From assembly GCA_002778195.1 (NCBI GenBank), contig PCDI01000013.1, positions 62,001-126,000 of the forward strand: 64,000 bases of DNA. Reading direction: 5' to 3'. This DNA is from Raffaelea ambrosiae (lineage: Eukaryota > Ascomycota > Sordariomycetes > Ophiostomatales > Ophiostomataceae). Each line of letters starts with the position of its first letter. The first letter of the stretch is position 1. This document shows positions 1 to 12,600 of the stretch, in pieces. Under the pieces are notes generated by a model, which saw only the letters and a list, made by a program, of their open reading frames with translations, was not told the origin of the DNA and did no database searches. Both the position numbers and the translations under genes were made by a program.

Positions 1-1483
1 TAGTTGCGAGCCGAGATAAAGGAGCCGAGACGTATTATTCTCTCTCTCTCCCCCCGATTCTGCATCGTACCGATGGGCTGGCAGCGGAAGAAGCATCCCT
101 TTGCAAAGCATGGTAGATTCTATTCTGCATGGAAGTCTTCTCTCCTTGCTTGCTGCCCGCGATTCTTCCTAGATCCTCCCCTGCGATGCCTCGAGATCCT
201 CCCTTTGCAAAGATGCGGACGAGCACGTTTTTTTCTTTTTGTTTGTCACATTTCTTGTTTGTTGGTCCCAGACAAAGAACGTCAGGGGTTATTCGACGAT
301 GGATAATCATGTGAAATAACGGTGAATATGTTATGTTCTCTTTCTTTGCGCCGTGACCCATGCACTTATTCTAATTGTACAGTGTTTCAGGGGATTCGAG
401 GAGAAACAGTTTTGAAATAAAATAGGACTCCACGTTTCCCCCATAGCGAAATAGCAGTCCAAGGACTGGAGTAACTAAAAAAGCAATAAAAAAAACACCC
501 CAAAGCAGGATCCCTTTCTAATAATGGAGAAAGTTTAAAAAAAATAGGGGCCAGCGAACCCTGTTGCTTGTTGCTGTCCAAATCCCAGACAAGTAAAAAT
601 CAAATACCAGTTATATGCTCATAAATTGCTGAAGTCCTCAAAAGGCAATCTTCAGGTAAGGATAAAAAAAAAGGAAATACATCGGGGGGGGAATAATAAA
701 ACGAAGGCAAGTGCCCGTGATTAAAAAGCAAAAAAGTATGTATGCGTTGTGAAATGGGTGGTGGTACAGTGTGGAAACCTTGCGTGTTCATTCATATCAG
801 AGAATAAAAGCATAGAGAGAAAAAAGCAGACCCAGAAGTGTTGCCGACTGCGAAACGAAGCAGAAAGAAAAAACTGCATGATTTTTTTGGGGTTGTGATC
901 TGTTTGTGGTTGGTGGGCTTGGATCCCTGTTGAGCCAGCTCGTGAGGGTTGGTGGTCCAGGATGGAGAGGCGTTTGGTAGACAAGGCGGCAGGGAGGATG
1001 GATTGGTGTGTTGTGTTTGGCTCTTTGTGAAAGAAACACGCAAAGAGCTCTCGCTTGTTGTGACTCTGCGAGACGCCCCAGGGCGGGGGAGACACCAACA
1101 CACTCCGGCGCGTTCGGAGGCAGCAGCCGTTTCAAAAGGAGCAACGTTGTGCGACCCTGTTTCGTCTGCATGCTGTCATCGGTTTGGATTGCTCGGTGTT
1201 TCATGGTTCTTTGTTGTCTGTTTGTGTTGCATCGCCTTGTCGCTGCGAGAAAAGAAGCGAGATGTGTTATGGCAAAAAGTCAGGCTGGCGCCACGAGAGC
1301 GAGGCAGCCGGCGCCCTGTCTTGTTTGTTGTACGAGATGTTCTCTTCGCTCTCCCTCTCTCTCCATTGTGTATCTTAATGTTGGGGGGGTGTATCGCATG
1401 AGCCTCGGGAGACGATCCTCACCGGGGCTCACGTTCTCTTGTGCGCATCGTGTGTGCTGGTGTGGACGCAGGTTTGCGCCTGT
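1..1483. other. gene-free stretch
   Basis: No open frame here has coding character. The stretch holds many A, T and G homopolymers and CT-rich runs. All open frames in it are short, overlap on both strands and show no recognisable domain. Confidence 0.55.
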
Positions 1484-1591
1484 TTAGCCGCGCTTGGGCA
1501 GCGGCGGCAGAGGACGACTTGGCGGCGGGCCCGGGCAGGGCGGCAGCTGCGACGGGCGCTGCTCAAGGGTGTCGAACTGGGTAGAGGCCAT
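1484..1591 (-). CDS. candidate 35-aa proline-rich small ORF
   Basis: An ATG in good context (CACAATGG) opens a 35-codon frame ending in TAA. The peptide begins MASTQFDTLEQ and continues with a proline-rich tail of the form PPCPGPPP...PLPPLP. The local GC content is higher than in the surrounding DNA. It could be a small gene, the first exon of a gene whose remainder I cannot find, or chance. No family is recognised and no splice donor is obvious just before the stop. Confidence 0.28.
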   Translation of the reverse strand: MASTQFDTLEQRPSQLPPCPGPPPSRPLPPLPKRG

Positions 1592-2899
1592 TGTGATTTG
1601 TCGTGAAGGCGACGAGTGGTAGGAAGTGGTGATGGTTGGTGGTGACGGGTGTTTTGTCGTGTAAGTGACTTGTGTTTTGTCAAAAGATGACTAGTAGTGT
1701 TCAGTTTGGCGAGCTGGAAGTGTCGATTAGAAGAGTATTTGCTGTAAGAAGATCTGCTTGGAGGCGTGAAGAGAAGAGAGCAAGACTTTCCAGAAACTCG
1801 AGATGGAGAGAACGAGAAAGGAGAAGCTCGATGTGGAGGAGACAGGCTGGACTTATATGGACAATCCCATCAGATTGAGACAGGAAGGAGGGGGGCGTGT
1901 GGGTGGGTGTTGCCAAATAAAAACCGGGCGCCGCAAATGAGTGACAGGCAGCGAAATAAAGAGCTACGCAGCGACCACAGGCACGAAGAGGCTTGTACTC
2001 TGGCGCGCACACACCACCATGTGGCCGCGGACGCCTGGGTACGCCGTACTCGTACTTGGGTAGACACACGCCCCCCCCCCCCTCCTAGGCTAAGATCGGC
2101 CGTTTCGAGATGATTTGGACGGAGAGCACAGGATTTCGTCTGGGAACGGGAGTTGGCTCTAGTGTGCTGCGAACGAAGTCGTGTGAACAGGAATAGCGCC
2201 GAAGAAAAGCGAGAAAAGACAAGAGGAACGGATTGGGCATGGGTCGGAGGCTAGGCAGGGGTGGGTGGGGAAGGCTCAGGACCAGGGCGGACAAGGGATC
2301 AGGGGGTGTTACGAGCTTCACCGCCTCAACGGAGCCGCCGTTTGTGACCGTTTGGGGCGGTGCTTGCCCGTTTGGGGCTCCGTTTTGGAGGCGTGTTTGT
2401 CAGCCCCATATGCGGCTCACGACCGGGCTCGAAATTACTACTTTGTACTATTCCGTCGTACTCGTCCATACTTGGCAGTAAGACACACCATAACCACCAA
2501 CTGCGATGCATATCTTGCAGCTGGCAATTTACCACAGCACGCCAATTTACATAGTACAGTCCCACGAATTCTCCCGTGCGGTCGCGACAAACTCGAACGC
2601 GGCGGGTTTTCTTTTTGTCACTCTGCTTTGTCAAAGCCTCGTGAGTATCATCCATAGTAGTACCTACACCGCACACACTCGCAGTTAGTGCTTCCTTGCG
2701 CTTCTGCCTGTTTTCGTCACCACAACGTGTCCCTCTCCGGTGCATCCAGCGGCACCTCATCTCGTATCCCGCCGTCTCTCATCTCGTGTCTACGGGGAGT
2801 TGTGCCTTCAGCCACCTCATGCACTCTCGTCTGCTGCTGCTGCTGCTGCTCCTTCTTCCTCCATACTCCTTTCCTTGTGCATTGGTTTATTGCATTGGT
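1592..2899. other. gene-free stretch with a CTG run
   Basis: No supportable gene. It contains a (CTG)n run of about 20 nt near 2831-2850, a long C run near 2071-2082, and several copies of a TACTCGTA/TACGAGTA-type motif (for example near 2045-2062 and 2458-2470). Confidence 0.5.
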
Positions 2900-3091
2900 T
2901 TAATGAGATTTCACAAAGTTTAAAAAAAAAGTGCGCTTGTCGGCGACCAGGGGGGGGGAGACGACGGGGCTGTCGTCGACGTGGCTGACTGCCGACGTGG
3001 TCAGCACAATTTCCGCCAGCCTCAGGCTCTCCAGGACTAGGCCTAGGTGGTCTTCTGCCTGCGTCATCTGCTCATCTGGGGCATTTGCCAT
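2900..3091 (-). CDS. candidate 63-aa ORF, possibly a truncated gene
   Basis: The ATG at 3091 opens a frame whose first about 50 residues look like real protein: MANAPDEQMTQAEDHLGL, then an amphipathic LESLRLAEIVL segment. It then runs into a T/A homopolymer that encodes a non-coding-looking tail (FFLNFVKSH) before the stop. No domain is recognised. Either this is a short species-specific gene, or it is the N-terminal end of a gene cut off at the homopolymer. There is no clear splice donor at the transition. Confidence 0.3.
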   Translation of the reverse strand: MANAPDEQMTQAEDHLGLVLESLRLAEIVLTTSAVSHVDDSPVVSPPLVADKRTFFLNFVKSH

Positions 3092-5091
3092 GACCAGGAA
3101 ATGTGTGAGATGCTAGCATTGTTTCGCGTGGTGCATCGCATAGAGGCCCATCGAACAAGCATCTAACATAGCACCTTTGCCCTAAAACATTCCTGCATGC
3201 TCGCATCAACCACGGAACTGCCCCATATAGGGACCTCCTGAACGCCTAATCCGCTACCCATTTCCCAGACGCACGCTATGCGGTCCTGGCAGCACTACCG
3301 GTGCCCGCCTTTCCAATTTTATTATCCTTATTTTAATTTGTGGTTTTAGAATAGCGTCCTAATTCTCCTTGTGAAGGTCTCCTGTCTCGTGTGTGTTCTG
3401 GCTTTGCCCCAGACGCCTCGGCATGGGTCCACAGCAATTTGGCAGCCAATTTGGCCAGGCGAAATTTTTTTTCTCCCTAATCATCAACAAACGAGGAAAA
3501 TTCTTTTCCTAGACCGTTCCTTAGGGTCTTCTCATGGGCTTCTAGCGTGCACGAAGACAGGCGAATGAGAATCCAAATACCAGCCACCAGGGGCAGGTGG
3601 ACCCTGCAGTCTCGTCTCCTCCTGTTTTGCCCAACGTCTCTCTGTCTTGACCCAAATATGCGGTGACGGAGACGGCATGTTTCATTTACATACGAGTAGG
3701 TCTGCCAATTCCAACGGCTGGCATCTTCCGGATATCGTCTGATGTAATAGAATGTTGCTTTAGAAGATTGTCGAACGCCAACCGAGACCGCCTAAGATAG
3801 TGTGTCTGATGTTTGATTGCAGAGTGTCCACGACGTCAACATGTGCTTTGTGCTTTGGATGTACATATCGTAGTACTATGCTACATACTACTATGTATGT
3901 AAGATAGAACGACCACGTAATCGGAGACTCTGCCCTTCTATCCGTCCGTCCCGCTGGGTCACCTGGACCTCGCCGTCAGCCAGAGCAGCCCGAAATGAAC
4001 AGCGCAGTCCCAAAAATACCGAACCCCCCTGGTCGTTCGTGGCTGTACGAGGCGCTCACTCTGGTAATGAGGGTGTATTGACAGAGGTTTTACGGGAAGA
4101 GCAGGACGCTAACAAGGCACTTCACGGGGGTAACAGGCCTGCACTAGATCCTAATATGGCTAGTGGCACCAGTACCGTGGGCTTCGAACAGGACAGCAAA
4201 CGGCTCTGCGCACAGAAACAGGAAGTTGCGATCAGAGCACCAGGCACTTGTACATAGTACATACGAGTAGTAATTACCGTAGCCAGAGCCCGCATCGTGA
4301 TCCCCAACGCGCAGGGGTTCGCCATGTGTGCATCGCCGATTCAGCCCCAGCCCCTTGTAGCCTACCGTACTACATACATAGTAGCATGTACACCGTACTG
4401 CCCACGTCATTTTTCCTCTTTTATTTCTTTTTTTTTCCCTTCTGCCCTGTACCGTTCTTTTGGCAACCAAGTGGTGCTTTGATTGCCTGTTTGCCCGACA
4501 GATTGGAACAAGCCACGGCAACAGGCAGAAGGGTGCAAGGGGGGTTCTTTCTTTTCTTTTCTCTTTCTCTCGCTTCGTTTAATTGGAAAAGGCCGTGATC
4601 TTCCGTAGGGCCCAGCCGATTGATCCGAGGCTCCTTTGCTTGTTTGTTGACAGAAACCTGCTATTACTATGCAGCTACATAATAGTTACGTAGTAAGTGC
4701 TCATTCTCCTGTTTTCCTGTCCTTTATTTTCTCTCCGAGACCCGGCATTTCCTGTCGATCGGAAGGAGCACATGGCCCCTTGGATCTTACAAGTATCTTG
4801 ACCGTATTGAAACGTCGTGCCCATCTTGTGCTTGTTCCATCCTATCTTACACCATACGAGTAATAGCAATGTGCTTCCACCATTCCCACGTTTGACCTGC
4901 CGCCCAAAATCCTCTATGCACCGCAAAGCACATCTCGATGGCGCCCGTGTGGAATGCCATCACCGGCTGACCTTGCTTGTGACGCAGGGGTCTGTCCGTA
5001 GGCTGCGCGCGCTAGCAATGTGCGATGCGGTCATTTGGGGCGCCTGGGAACTCATTATCGGATCACTTTTTTTTGGGGGCGTTCCGGGGAC

Positions 5092-5143
5092 CCTAGCATC
5101 CTAGCATCCTGGCATCCTGGCATCCTGGCATCCTGGCATCCTG
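5092..5143. repeat. 9-bp tandem repeat (CTGGCATCC)
   Basis: About six imperfect head-to-tail copies of CTGGCATCC; the first two copies carry CTAGCATCC instead. A looser relative, built from AGCCTGGAA-type units, occurs at about 5394-5440. No gene lies nearby. Confidence 0.85.
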
Positions 5144-8100
5144 CAAATCCTGCTGGCTGGGACAATTCTCTCGAGCGACAGAAATGGGTGTACGAGTACG
5201 GTGTAAGAGTAGTTAATAGCTCCAATCCCCAACCCAAAACGGAGTTCCTCAGCCAACTGCCCCGATGTAACCCATCAGGTGTGGCTGGCTTGTACTTTTT
5301 CTCTCTCACCGTCTCGGCCATGACTCATGACCTTTTCCATGTACTTCAGCCGGCGTAAGATACGGAGGTGGTGCATAGCCTAGCCTTAGTCTAGAAGCCT
5401 GGGAGCCTGGAAGATTGGAAGCCTGTAAGCCTGGAAGCACTTACATGGCAAATCTGACGGTGATGTCAGATATCTCACCCACATTGTGCATATCCATACA
5501 GCCCCATGCAAGCAAGCAAGCAAAATAACACAAATGCGAACCGATGCGGTCCGCTGCGGCCATGCCTTACTCTGCAAAGTCCCCCTCCATCTTCTCGCGC
5601 TGACGTTCCGTGTCCGAATGACCACATCCGTCTTCTCATGTGTGTGTAAGAATGAGGAAATGCGCCTCCCCCATGCTGCTCGACTTTGCCAAACTGGGCA
5701 ACCTTGGCGTGGACCTGTCGCCGAGGGTGTGCCGACAAAACTGACAAAACACGAAACAGACCAGACCAAAAAAAAAAAGACGACAAAGACGAGCAAAACC
5801 ACAACCAGGTAGCTAATAGAAAGCGGTAACGAAGAGCAAGAAGACAAACACCCCCCAGCGCTCATACCACACATCAGAGCATGTTGGGACAACTGTGTGG
5901 GAAACCCGAAACAAAAAGCGTGATGTGATGGGCTGTGACGATTTCATCCAAGGCGCTTAATACTGCCAGGCACACACACACACGACCTTGCACGGCCTTC
6001 CCGCGCGCCATGGTACCCCGGCATCCACGAAGCCCCCAAACATAAAACATTGTTTTTCTATGCGATCTGTATGATTCTAGGGAGTTCTAGGAACGAGCTC
6101 CTTGCCTAAAAAACGTGCTATACGTAAGGGTGACATGTTATCGGACAAGGCTGCTGGATACGCGCCCTTGCTACTGGTGCTTGCCGCCTGGAACTCCCTG
6201 GTTCCGATCATGTTGTTTTTCCTTCTACGTTGCGATTTTTTTTTTGTTTTTCCTTTTTCTACAAGCACACCCTAGAGACGAGGGAAACCCGCCCGTGTGG
6301 GATGGGGCGGTGAGGTGAGGTCAAGTCGGCAAGACGCGGGTTTCCCCAACAATTACAAAAAAGCACCAGACAGTTTCGCAAGTTTCTGGGTTGCTCTCAA
6401 TCTCACACGTGTGAAGGATACGATATACTATGTACGTGGAGGTCCGCACGGCACAGCACGCGCGGTGTATGTAATAATAGGACATATGTTTTGGAAGAGA
6501 GACGGAACGGCAGAGGACGTCATCTTGTGCCGATATGGCCTCAGGTTTTATGCTGTGCATACGAGGCCGACAGACACCCCCTCCCCCCCCAATTCTTACA
6601 CAGCCCAGATGAAGTGTCCGTGTTTCTCGTCCGTTTTCTGTGTTGTGTCCGCCCTGGAAGAAGCTGGCTGCAGCCTTGATGGTGCCATCCCTACACCCTC
6701 AGCCCGGAGAAAAGGGACCGACTAAGACAAGCAGCAACTCACATTCAACAGAAACAGGAGTGCCGAAAGGGGGAGGGGGGAGAGAGAAAAAATGGCAGGC
6801 AGCCAACGATAACAAGTCGCCGTGCATCTTCGGCGAGCCTCGCCACCAAAGTGCAACTTGCTCGTCCTGCCAGGCTCCACGTGGGTTGCCTGGGCGCCTT
6901 TTTTTCAACACGAATCAAAATTCTGGCCCTGTGCACTTTTGCGTTGTGCATCTGACGGTGTACATTTGCACTTTCAACCCATGTAACCAGTAAATAGGCG
7001 CTCTGCCCTGGCCTTGTCTGCCCTCGTCATGGGCCTTGTCTTTTTGGTCCACCCCCCCATCACAAAACGCACACACACGCACACAGCAAAAAGAAGAAGG
7101 GCAAAAAAGAAAGGAAGAAAAAAAAAAAGGAAAGATCCACAACTTCTGGGCGAGTCGCCGGAGGCAGCGCTCGGACGGGTGATCAGGCGGCACTTTTTTT
7201 TGGCTTTCGTTTTTGGTGTCCCTTATTTCTTGAATGGTATTGGATGCGACGCTGCTCGGGGAAATGGGAGAAATGGGGGAAAAGGCGTCGTCAGGCCAGC
7301 TGAAAAACGTCCAAAGAAAAAAAAAGTAAAAAAGATACAAACAGAAGCAGCGGGCCGCAGATAGGAACGACTCTTTGCTGGCAGTATATTGTTTTGTTTG
7401 GCTCGTTTTTTCTTTCCTTCTTTTTCCGCAGAGCGCCACAGAGTCGCAAGGCAGAGAGGAAAGTGAACAAAACAGAAGGCGCGCCCGAAGCCTTGTGAGG
7501 GGCAAGGACACTCGCTCCTAGGCCAATCAGAGAGCGAAACTGTCAAGCCACTCCGTTTTGCGTCCCAGCATGCTGGGAACCAACCAGACAGCTCCTTCCT
7601 GGCAGGAGGGCCCCCTTTGATTGGTATTTGATTTCACAAAAAAAGTGGCCTCGTACTCGTAGTTACGTAGCAGTATCTCCATTTGTCTCTCTTTTTTTTT
7701 AGTGCTTGCATATTTTGTCTCAGATGCTCATTTCGCTTTCGTCTGCGATCCTCCCCTTTTTGTCTGACAATCCTGTGCCTGCCTGCCTGCCTGCCTGCGA
7801 CTACTACTACTATGTACTATGATTATGCACAATGCAACGGAGCCCTCTAGTGCTGCTCCGCCTGCACCACGCAAGGAGTGATAATGATGCACATCCATCT
7901 CACAAAGAGACTGGAGCATCAGACGGGAATGGCGCGGCGGGGAGACATGGAACGACGGATGCCTGCGTGAGGCTGGGCCGACGGACTGATTCAGTAGCAT
8001 TTGTCCCAGTCGCCATCCAAGAAAAAGTGCGAGACAAAGCTTCAGCGTGGTCGGTCCTTGCCTTGCTGTTGGTGTCTTCACCCCATGTCTCTTGTCCAAG

Positions 8101-8642
8101 CTATCTGATTCCTATTCCTACTCTCTCCGGAAAGTCCGTCTTCCTCAGCTGAATCTTCCCACCCCCTTTTGGCCTGCCTGGTCGCCAAGAACACCGGGGG
8201 AAAAGCAAATCACGCACAGCTGTTCCCTCTCGCGTTCCGTTTCTCTGCCCGTCACGCTCTTTTCTCCGTGCCTCTCGATCGCATCTTCCGGGCAAGAGGA
8301 AATGTTCCCATGACCAGTTGGGTTGAGTGTTTTATTGGAGCTTGTCGGGAGGGGTTGAGTGAGAATTGGGGCTGACCAGATTACGAGTGTGACAGCTCTA
8401 TACCATGTACGATTGCTTTTTTTGGACACTACTTTTTTTGTGTTGGGGGACGACGTTCGGGCTGGCTGGCCATCGGGTACCGACAGAGAGGATGAGCACA
8501 TGTGGGGAAGAAGAAGGTTCGAAGGAAGCCCTGACCACCTCTTCTTGGGCAAAGGTGTACGGTGTAACTATCTTTACATTATTGGAAGCACCGCTCTCAC
8601 CCCCCCCCCCCTGTTCTGAACGCGCTCACCGTAATCGTGCGC

Positions 8643-8671
8643 CACACACACACACACACACGCACACACAC
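8643..8671. repeat. (CA)n microsatellite
   Basis: A run of CA dinucleotides with a single CG interruption, in intergenic DNA. Confidence 0.85.
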
Positions 8672-11600
8672 CGCATGGACTATCCTAGAAAAGAATGAAG
8701 AAAAAAACACTCACTCTGGGTTGGGCTTCACCGTGCTGACAGGACGGTCATACCGAGAAGGCAAAACAACAGCAACGAGAATGGAGCTGGGAGATATCGT
8801 GTCCCGGCATGAACTACTTCTTGCAGGTGTTGTGCAACCCATGCAGATGCAGGCGCACCCCATTTGCGTTCGATTTTTATCTCTGTAGTGAACAACCTGC
8901 AGCCCATCGGAACCTAGGGCTGCTGTTTCGGCGATCTTAGCGACCTGGTCCAGCTGGGGATGCCACATCGACGTTCCTTCACGGAAACGAAAAAACTCGC
9001 TGAGTGAGGCATTGATTCGGTCTTGACGGCCTTTTTTTTTTTCTTTCAATGTGCCACGCCCCATGGCAAAAGGACTGTAGCAGGAAAGAGAAAGGTCCAC
9101 ATCATTGCCTTGGTCGCAGCGCAGTGGCCAATGCCGATGCCTGCATCTTACATGTCTTTGGGGGGGATTTATTTTTCTCCCGGTATTTGCTCGTGTCTAT
9201 CAGATCTTGTGCTGTGGCCACCCATACAAGAACAGTATTTTATGCTTCGTCCCACGTGACTAAAAACGCAAGCAAGATCGCAAACAAGCCACCACCGGCG
9301 GGACGCACCTCGGTGAACTCGTTTGCCCGGCTTCTTCATACACCTGCGCACCTGTTCTTTTGCCTATCACGCCAGTCCAGGGTTCGTTGTGTCGACGAGC
9401 CTAGAGACACGTGCGAGGTGAACTGTCGCTGTCTTTTGACCGTGTGCTCCCGGGCTGAGGCCGCCTAATGACTATAGTCAAGAATACCAGGCGGGAACTT
9501 GCGTTGGAACTTACAATGCACTGCAGCTCACAATACGAATACGGTCAGAGGTACTATGTAACTACGACGTCTGTCCCAATTACTGGCCTTGCTTCCTCGT
9601 GGGATAGTGGCCTCTGCAAACGGTGAGAGCTACATGGTACAACGAATGCACCCGAAGAATAAGAATAGTTATACATATCCCGAAACCCCATTTTGGCTCC
9701 GAGCGCCGTCTGTGGACGGTGCCTGCATCTCAGCTCGGCCATGTCCGTGGCCCCCCCCCCCTCAGCTCACACGCGTCGGCTGACGAGCCGTGGCCGGCAC
9801 ATCCATCCCAGGTACTGGCAAGAACGTTTTTGGTTCCCGTCCGGTCAATGGCTTTGTCTAGGCCAGACGGGCACAACTAGGAAGATACTATGGATGCAAG
9901 GGACACTTTCTACACGTCTTGGAGCGGTTAGCACAACTAGCACAACTAGCATATTAGCAGTAGTCAGGAACAGTTCAAGAGAGTTGGCAGCAGTGGGCAG
10001 CCAGGCACAGAGCGCTACAGCACCAAGAACCGGACGGCTTCCCCATAGTCTGCTGGTCCATTGGCCACCGGAGCCCCAAAGCAGACACCTCTCGGCGTAG
10101 CAAAGAGGAAAAAAGAAGACGAGAAAGAAAGACATATACGTGTACCTGGAGCGCAAAGAAAGAATGCGAAGATACAAAGGAGAGGAGGTCAGGACGGAGA
10201 GGCGAACGGGGGCCAAAACGGAGACGGACGACAGAAAAATCCCTTTTTTTTCAAACCTCGCCTCGTCTCCAATTCCAGATGATGGCAAAAAACGGCACAC
10301 ATTCTCAAGAAGGAAGGAACAAAAAAGCCAGGATTCCAATTCGCTTGACAAGGGGAAGGGGGGGCAATGGCCCACTGCTTCAAAGCATGCGAGATCAGAC
10401 ATGCATTTTTTTTTTTCATTTTTTTTTTTCTGCGCTGCATGCAGGAACACAGCATCCTTTTTTTCTCCTTTTCCATCCCCCCCCTCTCCCCCTCGGTCCA
10501 CGTGGAATGCAAGGGATCGGTGGGTCTAGTGCGTCTTGGTCTGGCCAGTCTCGTCTTTGCTTCGCCTGCGATTGGCCTGAACAGCATCGCCATCTGTTCC
10601 AGGAGGGTGACATGGCTTTGAAAAAAAAAAACCATCAGAAAAAGTTTGCCTCTGATTTTTTTTTCTTCAAGCCATGCCTATCTCAGCCCTCTTTCGCCTT
10701 CTCGAAATCCTGCTGATCCGGATCCAGGCTGCCTCGCTCTCTGCCTCACTTGGCTGTCCTTGTGACCGCGTCCCCGACCGTTCCCCTGCGGATTGCCACC
10801 GATCAGTTCACAATACCGGCACAGTGGGCCGACCAGGCCGCGTCGACAAGACACTGGCAGGCCCCAATGTCGTCAGAGGCCAGGACATCCTTGCATCCGA
10901 CGATACCCTCTTCGGACCTCGTTCTCGGACTTTCACGAACAAGGCAACGTTCTGGATGCGACCGTGCAGAAATTGCCATGTACGCTGCCCTGTCGTGTTG
11001 AACTGGATCTTGCGCGTGCCACCGTAAAATCTGTACCTGGCAGGGTGGAGCCATATACACCGCCGTTATGTGTAGTGCAAGAACTAGTCATGTCCTGCTT
11101 CAGGATGTCTTTATTTTTCCCCTTCACAGCGGAGACCCCATCTTTGTCTTCCGTTCGCTGGACGCCCCGTCGTCGACCCCGAAAGCACTACAGGTCGTCG
11201 TGTTCCATTTTGATCACCATCTGCATTGCAGCCATTCCTTGGCTTCTCCATTTGGGGGCGCCGTTTGGGACTCTTCATTTCCGTTCTTTGCAGACCAGCA
11301 TCGTCACTTATTTGCCACCTCCTGGCCGCCATGACACCCTGGCCGCCACAGTCCCATGTCCCGTTTTTATTTGATTTTGTCCCAGTCCTCTTTTGCTCCT
11401 GTTCCTGGCCTTGACTCGTTTTGGCACCTCTGGCCTCCGTTTCATTCTTTGTTCTCTATTCTTCTCTCCTCTTCTTTCTCTGGGTCCAGCCGGTTCCTGC
11501 AGTAGTGGCCCCCCTCCCCCGTCCCAAAATAGGAACACAATGTCCACTGAACACGAACCACCAACGCATACAAGCAAATGAATATCGTATCCACCAAGGA

Positions 11601-12092
11601 AGCCACTCTCCCTTGTAACTAGTTTCATGCTTGCCTGCTCTTCAACTGGGCGGTTGACTGAGTCTTCCATGGCAAAACACGATCAAACCATACTTTTTGC
11701 TCTCCTCTCTAATAGTTCTAACAGTTCTAATAGTATCTTCCCCTTGCAAGGACCCCGAAATGAGAAACCCGAAAACCCGGTATGAACCGTGCCCCGGCAA
11801 GCGAACAACAGCCAAAAAAAAAAAGAAAGAAAGAAAGAAAGAAAAAAAAACACCCCCCTTCCCCCTCTGAGCCACTGTACCATTTTGCCAATACCAGGTC
11901 GTTTGTTCTTTTGTTTCTAGAAGGCAACCTCGTAACTATCACATGCAAACGGGGCACTCGCAAAGCCAGGGTCTACAGTACGGGTGCATCGGTTCTATTA
12001 CATGTCTATTAAAAACAAAACGGGCCAGTTCACTCCCTCTACCTCAAACACGGCAATGATCCATGGCCGCATCATACAAAGTAGCTTCACTC

Positions 12093-12600
12093 TTACGAGT
12101 ACGACGAGTATGCGTGCCGCAGCCACCTGCTGCTGGCCAGCTGGTTCTTGGCATCCAGCCACTGCTGCGGATTGAGAGCCGCCGCGTCGCCAACAGATTT
12201 AAGAAACGCATCCCTCTCGTCGTCTGTGGCGAAATGCCACACAGGCAAATCCATGGTGGTGGCCAGTCCGCTCAATGTAAGCGGCGCAAACGACGAGACG
12301 AGACGCCGCCAGGCCGGTCTGCACGGTCATTGAGGCTCTGCGGAAACGGTCCCAGCATGGAGACCGTTCTGGGGCCCGGTGCGCCTCGGAGGAACAGGAA
12401 CGCTTGGCCGTAGCACGACCAGCATCCCGGTCACCCATTCCCATCATATCTGGAAAAAAAAAAGAACACAAAAACACAAAAAAATCAAAAAAATCAAAAA
12501 AATCAAAAAAGATCAAAAATTAGAAAAAAAAGATACCACACTAACCTTCCAAGTCTTCAACGCCCCCTCCCCCAAATCGAAAATCAAAATCGGGGGCATG
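12093..12600 (-). pseudogene. frame-broken coding remnant with a retained intron
   Basis: On the minus strand a plausible exon ends with codons for GGGGVEDLE at a GTTAGT donor (12545). It is followed by a T-rich intron ending TTTTTCCAG (12450). The frame then continues in phase as D-MMGMGDRDAGRATAKRSC through MTVQTGLAASRLV. The coding signal switches frame at a TCTCG direct repeat near 12300 and resumes as SSFAPLTLSGLATT, MDLPVWHFATDDERDAFLKS and GDAAALNPQQWLDAKNQL before a stop. One repeat unit more or fewer (5 nt) would explain the shift. I do not recognise the family. It may be a pseudogene, or an active gene with a further intron I cannot place. Confidence 0.35.

Larger units (their letters stand above)
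3092..12089. other. about 9 kb without an intact gene
   Basis: No frame in this stretch has a recognisable domain, a convincing exon structure or sustained coding composition on either strand. It contains homopolymer A/T/C runs, a 9-bp tandem array (5092-5143), a CA dinucleotide run (8643-8671), a short GCCT run (7781-7797) and recurrent TACGAGTA-type motifs. One stretch, on the minus strand at about 8.85-9.03 kb, looks weakly coding and is reported as a finding. Unrecognised small or intron-rich genes cannot be excluded. Confidence 0.5.
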
